Positions 1 to 8,899 of a DNA stretch of 64,000 nucleotides are shown one piece after another (the stretch's first letter is position 1; every line of letters starts with the position of its first letter). Both the position numbers and the translations under genes were made by a program. The notes below the pieces were generated by a model that searched no databases, was not told the DNA's origin, and was given only the letters and a program-made list of their open reading frames with translations. Source of the stretch: Nostoc sp. LPT (GTDB lineage: Bacteria > Cyanobacteriota > Cyanobacteriia > Cyanobacteriales > Nostocaceae); assembly GCF_017115165.1 (NCBI RefSeq), contig NZ_JABXKF010000175.1, forward strand, positions 78,777-142,776, written 5' to 3'.

Positions 1-1
1 C

Positions 2-136
2 CGAACCGTATTGCATCCAGGTAGTGGCGGCGTTGGCACCGCAGCAGTTCAACTTGCTCAGTTGCTAGGAGGGCGAGTTATTGCCACTGCGGGTAATGGG
101 GCAAAGGTACAGCGATTACTTGAGCTAAAACAGTCG
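2..136 (+). pseudogene. Fragment of a medium-chain dehydrogenase / quinone oxidoreductase
   Basis: The frame read from base 2 gives about 40 residues with the glycine-rich turn HPGSGGVGTAAVQLAQ, which is the NADPH-binding Rossmann motif of zinc-type or quinone-oxidoreductase MDR proteins. The similarity stops near base 130, where the frame runs into a 63-bp tandem repeat that encodes cysteine- and phenylalanine-rich nonsense before stopping at 499. The 5' part lies outside the window. I read it as a broken gene whose C-terminal half of the nucleotide-binding domain has been lost or replaced. It may belong to a longer polyketide synthase or a stand-alone reductase; the fragment cannot tell. 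Confidence 0.6.
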
Positions 137-177
137 CTACTGGCTCTACTGGGGCGACACTGTTTGTGTCTTCACTG

Positions 178-450
178 TAGCAGCTTCTGCCTTCCCTGTA
201 AGAGCTTCTGCCTTGATGTTTCCGTGTTTCGCGCAGGCTGTAGCAGCTTCTGCCTTCCCTGTAAGAGCTTCTGCCTTGACGTTTCCGTGTTTCGCGCAGG
301 CTGTAGCAGCTTCTGCCTTCCCTGTAAGAGTTTCTGCCTTGACGTTTCCGTGTTTCGCGCAGGCTGTAGCAATTTCTGTCTTCCCTGTAAGAGCTTCTGC
401 CTTGATGTTTCCGTGTTTCGCGCAAGCTGTAGCAGCTTCTGCCTTGACGT
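178..450. repeat. 63-bp tandem repeat, four copies plus a partial fifth
   Basis: The word cagcttctgccttccctgta begins at 181, 244 and 307, with a diverged copy at 370 and a truncated one at 433, so the period is exactly 63 bp. Because 63 is a multiple of three, all six frames stay open across the array and give spurious ORFs on both strands. The array replaces the distal part of the dehydrogenase fragment and ends just before the 3' end of the converging cupin gene. Confidence 0.9.
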
Positions 451-463
451 CATATTCTGGTGT

Positions 464-1237
464 CTACTTATTCCAATCCCAAGGATAGTATGTATGTAAT
501 GGCGGTTCCCAGGCATGGTAAGAAAGATGTGGATTACCTCCTCGCACTAAAGCAAAGTACCCGGTTTCTGTGTATGCTGGGGCGTGCGAAATCAATGGTG
601 GACGCCAAAAGTAACAACCTGGAGTCATATGACCAGCCTGTGTTGTGAGACTGCCTTGGAGGACAAATTCCTCTTCGGGAATGGGATGATACTCTGCAAA
701 AGGTTCGACAAATTGCGGCAAACACCCTAGAAGCCAAGTGCTTCTTCCACCTTCAAGCCCTTTGCGTAAAGTTTTTCTCATTGCTCCTGGGGGAAAGCCA
801 GGGGTGATAGTAGCAGACCAAGGAATCAGTTCTGAACTTAATGAAGGTATATATAATTCTCTTTTTGCTTCTGGTACATCATTCAATGATTTCGTAAAGC
901 TGGGATGGCGCTCAGGCATCCACAAAGCTATAGTATTTTCGTTGACGCTCAATAATTCAATGCAGACACCTTTTGGAATAAAAGCATAAGTGTAGCGTCC
1001 GAGGCGAAGTTGGCCAATTCGTATTTCTCCACTAAGGACAAACATTTCCACGTCGCAATTAAAATAACCTGAACTACTCTCCCAGTGTTTTGTCCACTCG
1101 ACTAATTCGGTAGATGCACCAGTTTCAGTATCAAAACTCAAAATACGTGTCAGTCCACCTTCCAAAAAACCATCTACAAGCCAAGTTTTCTGGATGACAT
1201 CTGCTGATTGAATAAACTCAATATGATTTCTTGCCAT
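464..1237 (-). CDS. Bicupin-domain protein (RmlC-like, DUF4437-like)
   Basis: The 257-residue protein has two cupin-like halves. The first contains VEMFVLSGEIRIGQLRLGRY, and the second contains EEEFVLQGSLTTQAGHMTPG followed by a histidine in LISHAPAY. This layout fits small bicupin proteins of unknown substrate. Cupins bind a metal through His and Glu residues; the first half lacks an obvious His pair, so only the second may be a metal site. It lies 30 bp downstream of the alpha/beta hydrolase on the same strand, which suggests a two-gene operon. I do not know its reaction. No signal peptide is visible, so it is probably cytoplasmic. Confidence 0.6.
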   Translation of the reverse strand: MARNHIEFIQSADVIQKTWLVDGFLEGGLTRILSFDTETGASTELVEWTKHWESSSGYFNCDVEMFVLSGEIRIGQLRLGRYTYAFIPKGVCIELLSVNENTIALWMPERHPSFTKSLNDVPEAKRELYIPSLSSELIPWSATITPGFPPGAMRKTLRKGLEGGRSTWLLGCLPQFVEPFAEYHPIPEEEFVLQGSLTTQAGHMTPGCYFWRPPLISHAPAYTETGYFALVRGGNPHLSYHAWEPPLHTYYPWDWNK

Positions 1238-1267
1238 AATGTTTTTGACAACCTGCTTTCTAAAATT

Positions 1268-2107
1268 TTAAACACCTATATCATCTAGAAAATCTATTAC
1301 TATCTGCGATATTTCTTCAGGCATTTGGTTCATCATGCAGATTGTCCCGCCTTCAATTTCAACCACCTTGCTATGAGGTATTGCTTTGGAAACAAAATAT
1401 CTATTTTCTACCTTGGCTAAACCGAGTCTGTCAAAAGTTTTCATATCCTCAGTTCCCCACATAATCAAGGTGGGAGACTTTATCAATTGAAATCTTGTTG
1501 GCGCATTCAGACAGTAGTTTTGTACAGCCCAAATAGCATATAAAGGATAGCCAAAGCTTTTTAAATCGTCTAAAACCCAACGTTGATTTAATTCTGGAGA
1601 GCCTACATATTGGGCGCGGGCTGACCATCTTTCCATGAGGTGGGAGCCATCTGCTTTTATTTTGAAACCGTCAGAAAATCTCTTTGATAGGGCTTCTTTT
1701 CCTTCTTCATCGAAGCCAAAAGCATTACATAATATAAGTTTATCTACTTTTTCAGGATATGCGGCTGCAATTTCTCCTGCCACAAAAGCACCTGTATGGT
1801 TTCCCAGGATGCTTGTACTTGAAATACCTAATTCCTCCAAAAGAGCAATTACAGTTTTCGCGTAGTCTTCGGTGGAGTAAAGTCTTGGAGGTTTATCAGA
1901 ATCACCTAATCCTAAAAAGTCCATAGCAATGACACGCCTTGTCTGAGCAAAAATAGGCATTAACTCACTAAATTCGTCACTGCTTCTAGGTTGTTGATGT
2001 AATAATAGCAGAGGCTTTCCCTCACCACCAATACGGTAAAGAATCTGCCCATCTTCAGTGTCTAGGAAAGCTCGCTTGATTGGTTTATTCATAACATCAT
2101 GATCCAT
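1268..2107 (-). CDS. Alpha/beta hydrolase-fold protein with a degenerate catalytic triad
   Basis: The 279-residue protein has the alpha/beta hydrolase fold: LLLLHQQPRSS at the oxyanion region, AMDFLGLGDSDKP after strand 4, and a nucleophile-elbow position LGNHTGAF. At the elbow the usual Ser or Asp is His104. At the C-terminal catalytic-His position the sequence is EIEGGTICMM, with Thr255 where a histidine is expected. Thus two of three triad positions are replaced. The acid loop IMWGTEDM is retained. It resembles haloalkane-dehalogenase-like or epoxide-hydrolase-like members in overall layout, but hydrolysis by the classical mechanism is doubtful. An alternative start is Met6. It is probably cotranscribed with the downstream bicupin. 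Confidence 0.8.
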   Translation of the reverse strand: MDHDVMNKPIKRAFLDTEDGQILYRIGGEGKPLLLLHQQPRSSDEFSELMPIFAQTRRVIAMDFLGLGDSDKPPRLYSTEDYAKTVIALLEELGISSTSILGNHTGAFVAGEIAAAYPEKVDKLILCNAFGFDEEGKEALSKRFSDGFKIKADGSHLMERWSARAQYVGSPELNQRWVLDDLKSFGYPLYAIWAVQNYCLNAPTRFQLIKSPTLIMWGTEDMKTFDRLGLAKVENRYFVSKAIPHSKVVEIEGGTICMMNQMPEEISQIVIDFLDDIGV

Positions 2108-2147
2108 TTAGGATTTATGTCAACCTTTATTTAACTTATTCAGCAAA

Positions 2148-2447
2148 TTACCTTTTCTGTGCTATGTTCTGTAGCCATTCAATCAGAGGTCTTAAGGTTC
2201 CTGGCAATGCGGACTCGCTGACAGTCACTGTATGCTGCTTACCGTTATCTTCTACTGTTAACTTATACTGAAAGCGATCGCTCTGGGGATTTGGCGAAGT
2301 AATTTGTTCTGGTAGCCTAAATAAATCAGCAGCTTCCACTAGTCGGGGAAGTGCGCTGGCTTCATTTGGTGGGAGATCGTCTGTATCAACGGTTGTTTTC
2401 TTGGTAATCCCAGCAAAGCCGCCCGTGCGTTCAAACGATATCCGCAT
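2148..2447 (-). CDS. Emfourin-type inhibitor of the neighbouring M4 protease
   Basis: The 99-residue protein starts MRISFERTGGFAG and has the pattern of short emfourin (protealysin inhibitor) proteins: an N-terminal strand with GGFAG, then LPRLVEAADLFRLPEQ, then DRFQYKLTVEDNG and a C-terminal PLIEWLQNIAQKR helix. Emfourins are known to be encoded next to protealysin-like proteases and to inhibit them tightly. Here the gene lies 145 bp downstream of an M4 protease of exactly that class on the same strand. There is no signal peptide, which matches the absence of a classical signal on the protease. The assignment rests on pattern and context. Confidence 0.72.
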   Translation of the reverse strand: MRISFERTGGFAGITKKTTVDTDDLPPNEASALPRLVEAADLFRLPEQITSPNPQSDRFQYKLTVEDNGKQHTVTVSESALPGTLRPLIEWLQNIAQKR

Positions 2448-2592
2448 TTTTTTGCTCTCCGTTGTGCTATTTAGTTAGGATAAATACAGAAACTAGGAGA
2501 TGAGAGTTTTCACCTCCCAGTTTAGCAACAACAAACAATACGTCTAAAAAAGTTAGGAGTTAAGAGTTAGAAAAAACTCCTCACTCCCGACT

Positions 2593-3672
2593 CTAAATAA
2601 CTCCTACCTTTTGCCAAGCGTTCTGCACAGCTTTTTGCTCATTACTGTCATTACCGTAGAGTTCGCCAGCAACTTGAATGGTGACGTTGGCAGCTTTTTT
2701 AAAATCTGCTTTGGCACGCAAGCGATCGCGTAAAGCCACATACCATATTTTGCCAGCTTTTTCCCAGGCATACCCACCAATCTCTACAGCCGCTAGATAA
2801 AAGGCATGGTTAGGGATTCCTGAGTTTATATGCACTCCAGCATTATCTTCAACACCAGTATATTTATCTTTTATATGGGCTGGTTGGGGATCTTTTCCCA
2901 ATACCGGATCATCATAAGCTGTTCCCGGTACTTTCATTGACCGGAGGGCAACACCTTTGACAGTCGGTACTAAAAGACCTTCACCAATCAGCCAGTTTGC
3001 CTCTTGTGCAGTCTGATTTTTGGATTTTTGTTTCACCAAGGAACCAAAGACATCAGAAAACGATTCATTTAGTGCTCCTGGTTCGCCATAATACTGTAAA
3101 CCCGCTTCATACTGAGTTATCCCATGAGCTAACTCATGCCCAATCACATCAATTGATTTGGTAAAGCGCTGAAACATTTCTCCGTCGCCATCACCATAAA
3201 CCATTTGGTCGCCGTTCCAAAAGGCGTTGTCATATTTAACGCCATAATGCACGGTGGAGTCTAAACGTAGTCCTTTGTCGTCAATGGAATTGCGATCGAA
3301 TATTTCATGAAATAAGTCATAAGTAGCACCAGCCGCATCGTAGGCTTCATTTACTGATGCATCACTGCTTGGTGGATCTCCTTCAGCACGCACCAATGTG
3401 CCAGGGAGTTGCTGGCCATTTTTGGCATCATAGATGGTGCGACGCTTCTCACCCGGTGAAGGTGCAAAGGAGATAGTACCTATGACATCTCTGCGTCCGC
3501 GAAGCTGTGCTGAAACATTTAATGTATGAAAAGCCCAACTCCGCTGCTGAGGATTGCCATTCACTACGACATTTTCCAGCATGTGGGGCGGGATAATACA
3601 ACAAATAGGGCATCTAGAGACAGGTGGATGCTCATACTTAAACCCGGCTGATTTCTTTTTATTTCGAGCCAT
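2593..3672 (-). CDS. Protealysin-like M4 family metalloprotease
   Basis: The zinc-binding motif HELAH lies at residues 179-183, with the third ligand in GALNESFSDVFG (Glu203) and the catalytic C-terminal histidine in DNAGVHINSGIPNHAFY. This is a thermolysin-fold endopeptidase. The N-terminus lacks a long FTP/PepSY propeptide and instead has a short one with CPICCIIPPHML; the PPHML element is the hallmark of protealysin precursors, where it blocks the active site. I place the start at 3672 because AAAAGGAG sits about ten bases upstream; an in-frame extension to 3756 has no such site. No signal peptide is seen, as in other protealysins, so the protein is cytoplasmic or non-classically exported. 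Confidence 0.88.
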   Translation of the reverse strand: MARNKKKSAGFKYEHPPVSRCPICCIIPPHMLENVVVNGNPQQRSWAFHTLNVSAQLRGRRDVIGTISFAPSPGEKRRTIYDAKNGQQLPGTLVRAEGDPPSSDASVNEAYDAAGATYDLFHEIFDRNSIDDKGLRLDSTVHYGVKYDNAFWNGDQMVYGDGDGEMFQRFTKSIDVIGHELAHGITQYEAGLQYYGEPGALNESFSDVFGSLVKQKSKNQTAQEANWLIGEGLLVPTVKGVALRSMKVPGTAYDDPVLGKDPQPAHIKDKYTGVEDNAGVHINSGIPNHAFYLAAVEIGGYAWEKAGKIWYVALRDRLRAKADFKKAANVTIQVAGELYGNDSNEQKAVQNAWQKVGVI

Positions 3673-3956
3673 CCAAGATATTCTCCTTTTGAAACTAAGT
3701 GATGGCAAACAGTAGCTTGAACTCCACTGGAGAAAGAAGCAGAAAAACGAATCCAAATCGCGTGTCCCTGGTTTTTTCTGAAGGAAATTTTCTACTCTGT
3801 ATTTTCGGATAGGTCTTTAGAGGATTGATGGTACCCTCATGGGTACTTATGATGTGGAAATATTGTATAAAAACACAAAGCCAGCTTAATTAGTGCAAGT
3901 TTCAACTAAAACTCTTGTGTGAGTTAGCAACACCTCCTTTACAGACCTAATGCGTT

Positions 3957-4113
3957 TATAGCAGTCCTAAATCATTTATGAAATATTTTTCTGTTGGCTG
4001 TCATTAGTCATTAGTCATTAATCATTTGTCCTTTGTAATCACAAATGACTCTTGACAAATGACCAAGGACGACCATCAAAAAAATTTTCACAATCTCATT
4101 TAGGATTGCTATA
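3957..4113. mobile_element. MITE-like element with imperfect terminal inverted repeats
   Basis: The left end reads TATAGCAGTCCTAAATCA and the right end is its imperfect complement, TTTAGGATTGCTATA. The element spans about 157 bp, begins and ends in TA, and its middle holds the heptamer-type repeats tcattag/tcatttg seen elsewhere in the window. A solo copy of the same end (tatagcaatcccaaatc) lies at 61541. It occupies most of the gene-free stretch 3673-4240; nothing else was recognised there. Confidence 0.55.
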
Positions 4114-4240
4114 TATATTAGTTCTTATCAATAGAAATAATATTATTTATTGCTGTTTTGTTACTATCAAGTTGTTAATGCTATAAATGCCTATTGGAGA
4201 CAGGCGAATCTCAAGTCTAGGCATCCAAAACCGAGAATTT

Positions 4241-4975
4241 TCACAAACAGCCACCAAACACCGCCAGACCATAATATTTCCAAGGTACTGCAACTGTTTT
4301 AAATCCAGCTTTGCTCAACATTTGTAAATGAGTCTCTAAGCTAGCTAACTGGCCTTGACTAGAGTAACCTTGAATAGTGCTGGTGGCACGTTTAGCGCGG
4401 ATATCTGTCAAATTAATTCCCTGTTCAACTGCCCATTCCTCTCGTGCCGCCTTGTAAACTTCTGCTAAGGCTGGCGATTCTGGTAAGGTAGGGTCTGCAT
4501 TCCAAAAACAGCCGTCTTGAGTGAGGCTAGCAGCAATTCGCTCAAATAACTTTAACTTCATCTCATCTTGGAGATGGTGAATTGCCAAAGATGAGACACA
4601 AGCATCAAATTCGTTACCAATATCCAAGTTCTCTGGATTATTTGCCCAGTCGCCAAAGTCTGCTTTTATGCCAGTCCAGCGTTGTTGATATCCAACTGCT
4701 GTAATTTTATCTTGGGCAAATTGCAACATTCGAGGTGAGTAATCTAGAGCAATTATTTGGGCATCTGCATAGCGGTTGAGTATTTTAAGACTAAGTTCGC
4801 CTGTGCCACAGCCTAATTCTAAAATACGCTGACTTGTGGAAGGTAAACAACGGGCAATTATCTCCAACATCTCATCGTATCGCGGTAAGAGTTGGCGAAT
4901 ACCAGTGTCAAAATCCGCAGTGTTGGCGAATACCTCTCCGGGAAATAATTGTTGCATGGTGATTGGAACAAACAA
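4241..4975 (-). CDS. Class I SAM-dependent methyltransferase
   Basis: The 244-residue protein has motif I as ILELGCGTGELSLKIL, the acidic residue after strand 2 in IIALDYSPRMLQFA, and motif IV-like FDACVSSLAIHHL. These are the SAM-binding features of the UbiE/Tam-like Rossmann-fold family. The AIHHLQDEMK helix is typical of small-molecule methyltransferases, but the substrate cannot be read from the sequence. The start at 4975 has no clear ribosome binding site; a second Met six residues in (4957) is equally plausible. It stands alone, with divergent and gene-poor flanks. Confidence 0.85.
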   Translation of the reverse strand: MFVPITMQQLFPGEVFANTADFDTGIRQLLPRYDEMLEIIARCLPSTSQRILELGCGTGELSLKILNRYADAQIIALDYSPRMLQFAQDKITAVGYQQRWTGIKADFGDWANNPENLDIGNEFDACVSSLAIHHLQDEMKLKLFERIAASLTQDGCFWNADPTLPESPALAEVYKAAREEWAVEQGINLTDIRAKRATSTIQGYSSQGQLASLETHLQMLSKAGFKTVAVPWKYYGLAVFGGCL

Positions 4976-5206
4976 ACATACTAATCAATATTAATCATCC
5001 ATCATTACCGAGGTATATGGTGCAAGGTTGGGAGGAACTTTTAGTATTAAAATATATGGACTAAAATATACTTTTTCAAAAACAACGTACAATATTATTG
5101 AGAGGCTTGCTAAATTCGTCATAGTGAGGATAATTTTGTAGAATTGGGGTTTGAATGGCATGAAAAATCAGTTGCCGCCAAGCCACAAAAGCAGAACGGA
5201 AAGTTT

Positions 5207-5512
5207 ATGAACAAAGTTAATTCTGAGCAGCCTGATATCACCGATAACGATATGCTTCCAGAGTACGATTTCACTGATGGTGTTCGTGGAAAGCATTACC
5301 AAGCTTATCGGTGTGGACATACTGTTACCATTCATCAAGCTGATGAGACAACTGTTGTACAGCACTTTACCCTTGAAGATGGGGCAGTAATGCTTGATCC
5401 CGATGTACAGGAATATTTTCCTAATGCAGAAGCTGTCAATCAGGCTTTACGCACATTGATTAGTCTGTTCCCGAAAAATAACGAATCGATTACAACTCAA
5501 TCTGTTGAATAA
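5207..5512 (+). CDS. Small antitoxin-like cyanobacterial protein (YDFxxGVRGKxY motif)
   Basis: The 101-residue protein carries PEYDFTDGVRGKHYQAY followed by a beta-rich segment (GHTVTIHQADE) and a helix EAVNQALRTLISL. The YDFxxGxRGKxY signature is common at the start of antitoxins and small proteins of unknown function in cyanobacteria. I choose ATG 5207, preceded by GGAAAG, over the TTG at 5144. No toxin gene is recognisable in the 230 bp upstream. Its last 23 bases overlap the 3' end of the converging restriction-modification pseudogene. The function is inferred only from the motif. Confidence 0.55.
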   Translation: MNKVNSEQPDITDNDMLPEYDFTDGVRGKHYQAYRCGHTVTIHQADETTVVQHFTLEDGAVMLDPDVQEYFPNAEAVNQALRTLISLFPKNNESITTQSVE

Positions 5513-8467
5513 TCTGCATTGTTTCCACACTGACGGTGCAGACTCTTTGTAGTAAATCAATCACTTGTTCTTTGTAATCTGCAAAGCGATATGTATTGAA
5601 TTTTTCAGCAATTGTAGGGTCTTTAGGTTTCTTTTCTTTGTATTGATCTAAAATCCACAATAGCGCACAACGGTTGCCAAGATGATATTCCCAAGCAATT
5701 TTGGGGACACCTTCTAAAGTTGTGACATCATCTAAAGTAATGGTTCCATTGGCTGTATCGGCTTTGAGTTTTGCTTTTGGTGTCCTATTTTTAGTGAAAG
5801 GTAAATCAATTCGTTTTAAAGGATAGGGTTCGACAGTTTCATAATTGATGTGCAAATCCATCAACTGTTTACCCCAGTTAACCCATTGCTGAAAGTGATC
5901 ATAGAAGGGTATACGGGGAAATTCTCGTTTTAGATTAAGTTCGTATTTAGTGCGATAGGCGGGATTGTGCAAGACGGCGTAGGTGTAGTGAAAGATATCT
6001 AATTTGGTAATTGTCGAGTCTTTGTAATGGGTTTGGAATTGGGTTAATCCCCAGTCGGTGATATTGTCGATGCGGTTGCCGTCTTTCTCGTAGCGGTAGA
6101 GGGGAAGACATTGAGAACCACCATTAGTTAAGACATCGGGTATATATTTAATACCAATACAAAAATCAGCCGCATCAACACCTGATTTTATCCAAATAGC
6201 TTTATTCTCAATATTAGTATTTGGAAAAATTTGAGGGAGTTGATAAGTCCTTCCATTAAAATGTTTATCCAAATAAAGATATTTTTTAATAAATGGTCTA
6301 TATATACTTGTAATTATTACTCCTTCATCAAACTTTTTGCTGATACCTCGCTTGAGGTAATTGTTCAACTCACTATCCCACTTGATATCAAACCCCAATT
6401 CTTCAGAGGTTCTCCGTTTACGTTCATACACATCTACAAAGAACTTCATCCGGTTCTCTAATTCTGATTTTGATAAGTCATACACCCATTCGTCACGTTG
6501 AGTTTTAATGCCTGAAGAAAATAATTTAAATATTGCATGCTCTCCTTGACCAGATTTGACATCTTTACTGATAACAGGAATAAGACAATCAAAGTCATTA
6601 TCCGATAAATTAATCCAGTTACTTTTCTCATCTGGATTAATGTGTTCAAACGAAATTTTGTCAAATGGTGTTTTAGCTAAAAAATTCAGCTTCGCTTCGG
6701 CTGAATCTTCTGCAACTTTTGTATAAAAAATTCTACAAGGAACTTTGGTTTTTTCTGGCTTCTTTATCATCAAGCTGATAGCTGTACCAACTTTTACTCC
6801 AAAAACACTGCCAGATTTATCTCCTGCGCGGATATTTCCACCCAAATCGATAATATAAATTTCGCTAAATTCATCTGAAACAACTTTTCTAAATCCGTCA
6901 AATGTCTTACTATCAATAAATGAAGAATTAGTAATTAAAGCCACTATACCATTTTGACTAAGGCGGTCTGATGCCCATCGCATAAATCGCACATACATGT
7001 CATAAAGCACAATTTGATTTTGTGCTGTCCCACGCTTAATGTATGTTCCCTTAATGTGTTTATCTACTTCTGGATAGGCACGATTTGCATTATTATCATT
7101 AAAGTTTTCTTGTTTTGCATTATAAGGTGGATTTCCCATAATCACGGAGACATCAGTTTCATTTTGCTGCTTTATTCTTTCGGTATTCTCAACACTTGTA
7201 GCAAACAAATCTAATTGCTTTCCTTCAAAAGATGTATGCTCAAGAGTATCAACAAAACAGAGATTTTTAAACTCTTGATATTCACCCATTTTTTGCTTAT
7301 AGGTGTATTCAATATTCAAGTTAGCGATATAATAAGGTAAAATTGCCACCTCATTACAACGAATCTCATGCTTATATTTATATTCGAGACTATTTTTAGG
7401 CAAATAATTAATTAATTCAGTAATAAACGTCCCAGTTCCTGTAGCCGGATCTAAAATTTCGACATCTTTATCAGCTAGCAGCTTACCAAAATTTTTATAA
7501 ACTAAATAATCACACTTTCAATCATGAAGCGTACAATTTCATTCGGCGTATAGACAATACCTAGCCTGTCAGCCGCTTTCGGATTATATGCTTTATAGAA
7601 ATTCTCATAAAGCACTTTTAAAAACTTCTGCTTTTCATGATGATTATAAATATTCGCAGCAGTTCTTCTAATGACTCCATAGTAACGCTCAATAGTACCA
7701 AGAGTATTTTTTTTAGTACTACCTGTAAAAAAGGTATCGATGATAGTTTTTAATTCACGAGCAATATTATTTTCTCGATGAAACTGAGATTCATTGAAGA
7801 TGCTGATAAAGATATCTTCAGTTAAAATATGCTGAATCATCATTTCTCTAACATCCAGCAAAGTAACTTCAGGATTAATTGATTCTTTGCAAATACCCCA
7901 AAATTTAGCCCTTGCTATTTTAAAAGCTGCGTTTGTTTCGATTTGACTATCAATTAAGTCACGCAAAGCATTTAAAACAGTCGGTAAGTCTTGCTTAAAA
8001 GTTTCAATAGCCTCTCTAAAATCTTTAACTTCCGGGCGAACATAGTTGATAAAATATGTAATTATTCCATCCAGCGCGTCAGCATCTTTCATCGGGACGC
8101 GCATAGTTTCTTGTCCACTCTGAATTAAAACTGCTGTTTGTGAGTCTTCAAACAAAATGTTACTATCTGGGTAGCCTTTTATTAGCTTTTTCGCAATTTA
8201 TTGGTCTAAATTGTCAAATGAATCCTTGCTTTCCCAGTAACCCCAATCCAAACGCAAAGCATCTTTGACAGTGCCATCTGGATAAACAAGTTTGCCGCTA
8301 GGTGTTTTATAATCTAGTTCGGGAATAAGTCTAAATTCTCTAGGTTTGCAATATTCATTAACTAAGTTTTGAAATGCAACCCGAATCGATGTTTCTTTAC
8401 GTGATCCGCCATACTGGATAATTCTTTCTACTTCTGTGTGATATTGACTAACCAGAAGCTTGGACAT
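5490..8467 (-). pseudogene. Type IIG/ISP-like restriction-modification enzyme, inactivated
   Basis: Read as one gene of about 990 codons, this encodes an N-terminal PD-(D/E)XK nuclease (YPDG at 62-65, GYWESKD at 76-82), a helical middle, and an N6-adenine methyltransferase with motif I DPATGTGTF and motif IV GNPPY, followed by a target-recognition region. Two lesions break it. Codon 90 is TAA where the conserved frame continues as IAKKLIKGYPDSN, with no frame change. Near 7514 one base is missing: GAAAGTGTG-ATTATTTAG reaches a stop at 7502, while adding one G restores SVDYLVYKNFGKLLADKD and joins motif I. The 637-residue distal frame is still open, so a methyltransferase-like fragment could in principle be made. 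A sequencing error could explain one lesion but is less likely for both. Confidence 0.85.
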
Positions 8468-8899
8468 ACTTTATCAAATTTTTATAATTTTATAATCTGC
8501 CCAATTTAGCTGCTATATCACTTAGCCACCTCAGAATATATAACGAAGAAAAATCAGGCGTTGTTTTGGGATGTCCGTAAAAACTAAGAGACGTGATTAA
8601 TCGCGTCTCTGCAAAAGATATCTATATAAATACATTGACAATTTTAATAGTGTTGAGTTGTGCCTACTATGTCTGTAACTACAATCTACTTGGTTAAGCA
8701 ATCGCTCTTACCTCTATGATGAAATAAGCTAATTTGCATTTAAATTGCAATAAACTGACTAAGCTAAACTGATTAGTTCAGTAATCAGCCGTCTTTTCAC
8801 TAACTTCCATCTTCCGTCACTTGCAAACTTGACATTAAATGCACTAAGCTAGCTCTAGCGCAAGGGGCTTCGCGCTGACTGTCTTTGGTTGGGCAAAAA
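8468..8899. other. Intergenic region with a 24-bp palindrome
   Basis: This stretch separates two diverging genes. It holds a near-perfect palindrome at 8587-8610 (AGAGACGTGATT and its complement with one G-T pair), of the GAGACGCG type dispersed in Nostoc genomes. A related hairpin lies inside the MITE at 25352. Nothing else was recognised. Confidence 0.5.

Noticed and set aside
178..450. Regular repeats considered as a CRISPR array
   Set aside because: The 63-bp unit is repeated without unique spacers, so it is a plain tandem repeat.
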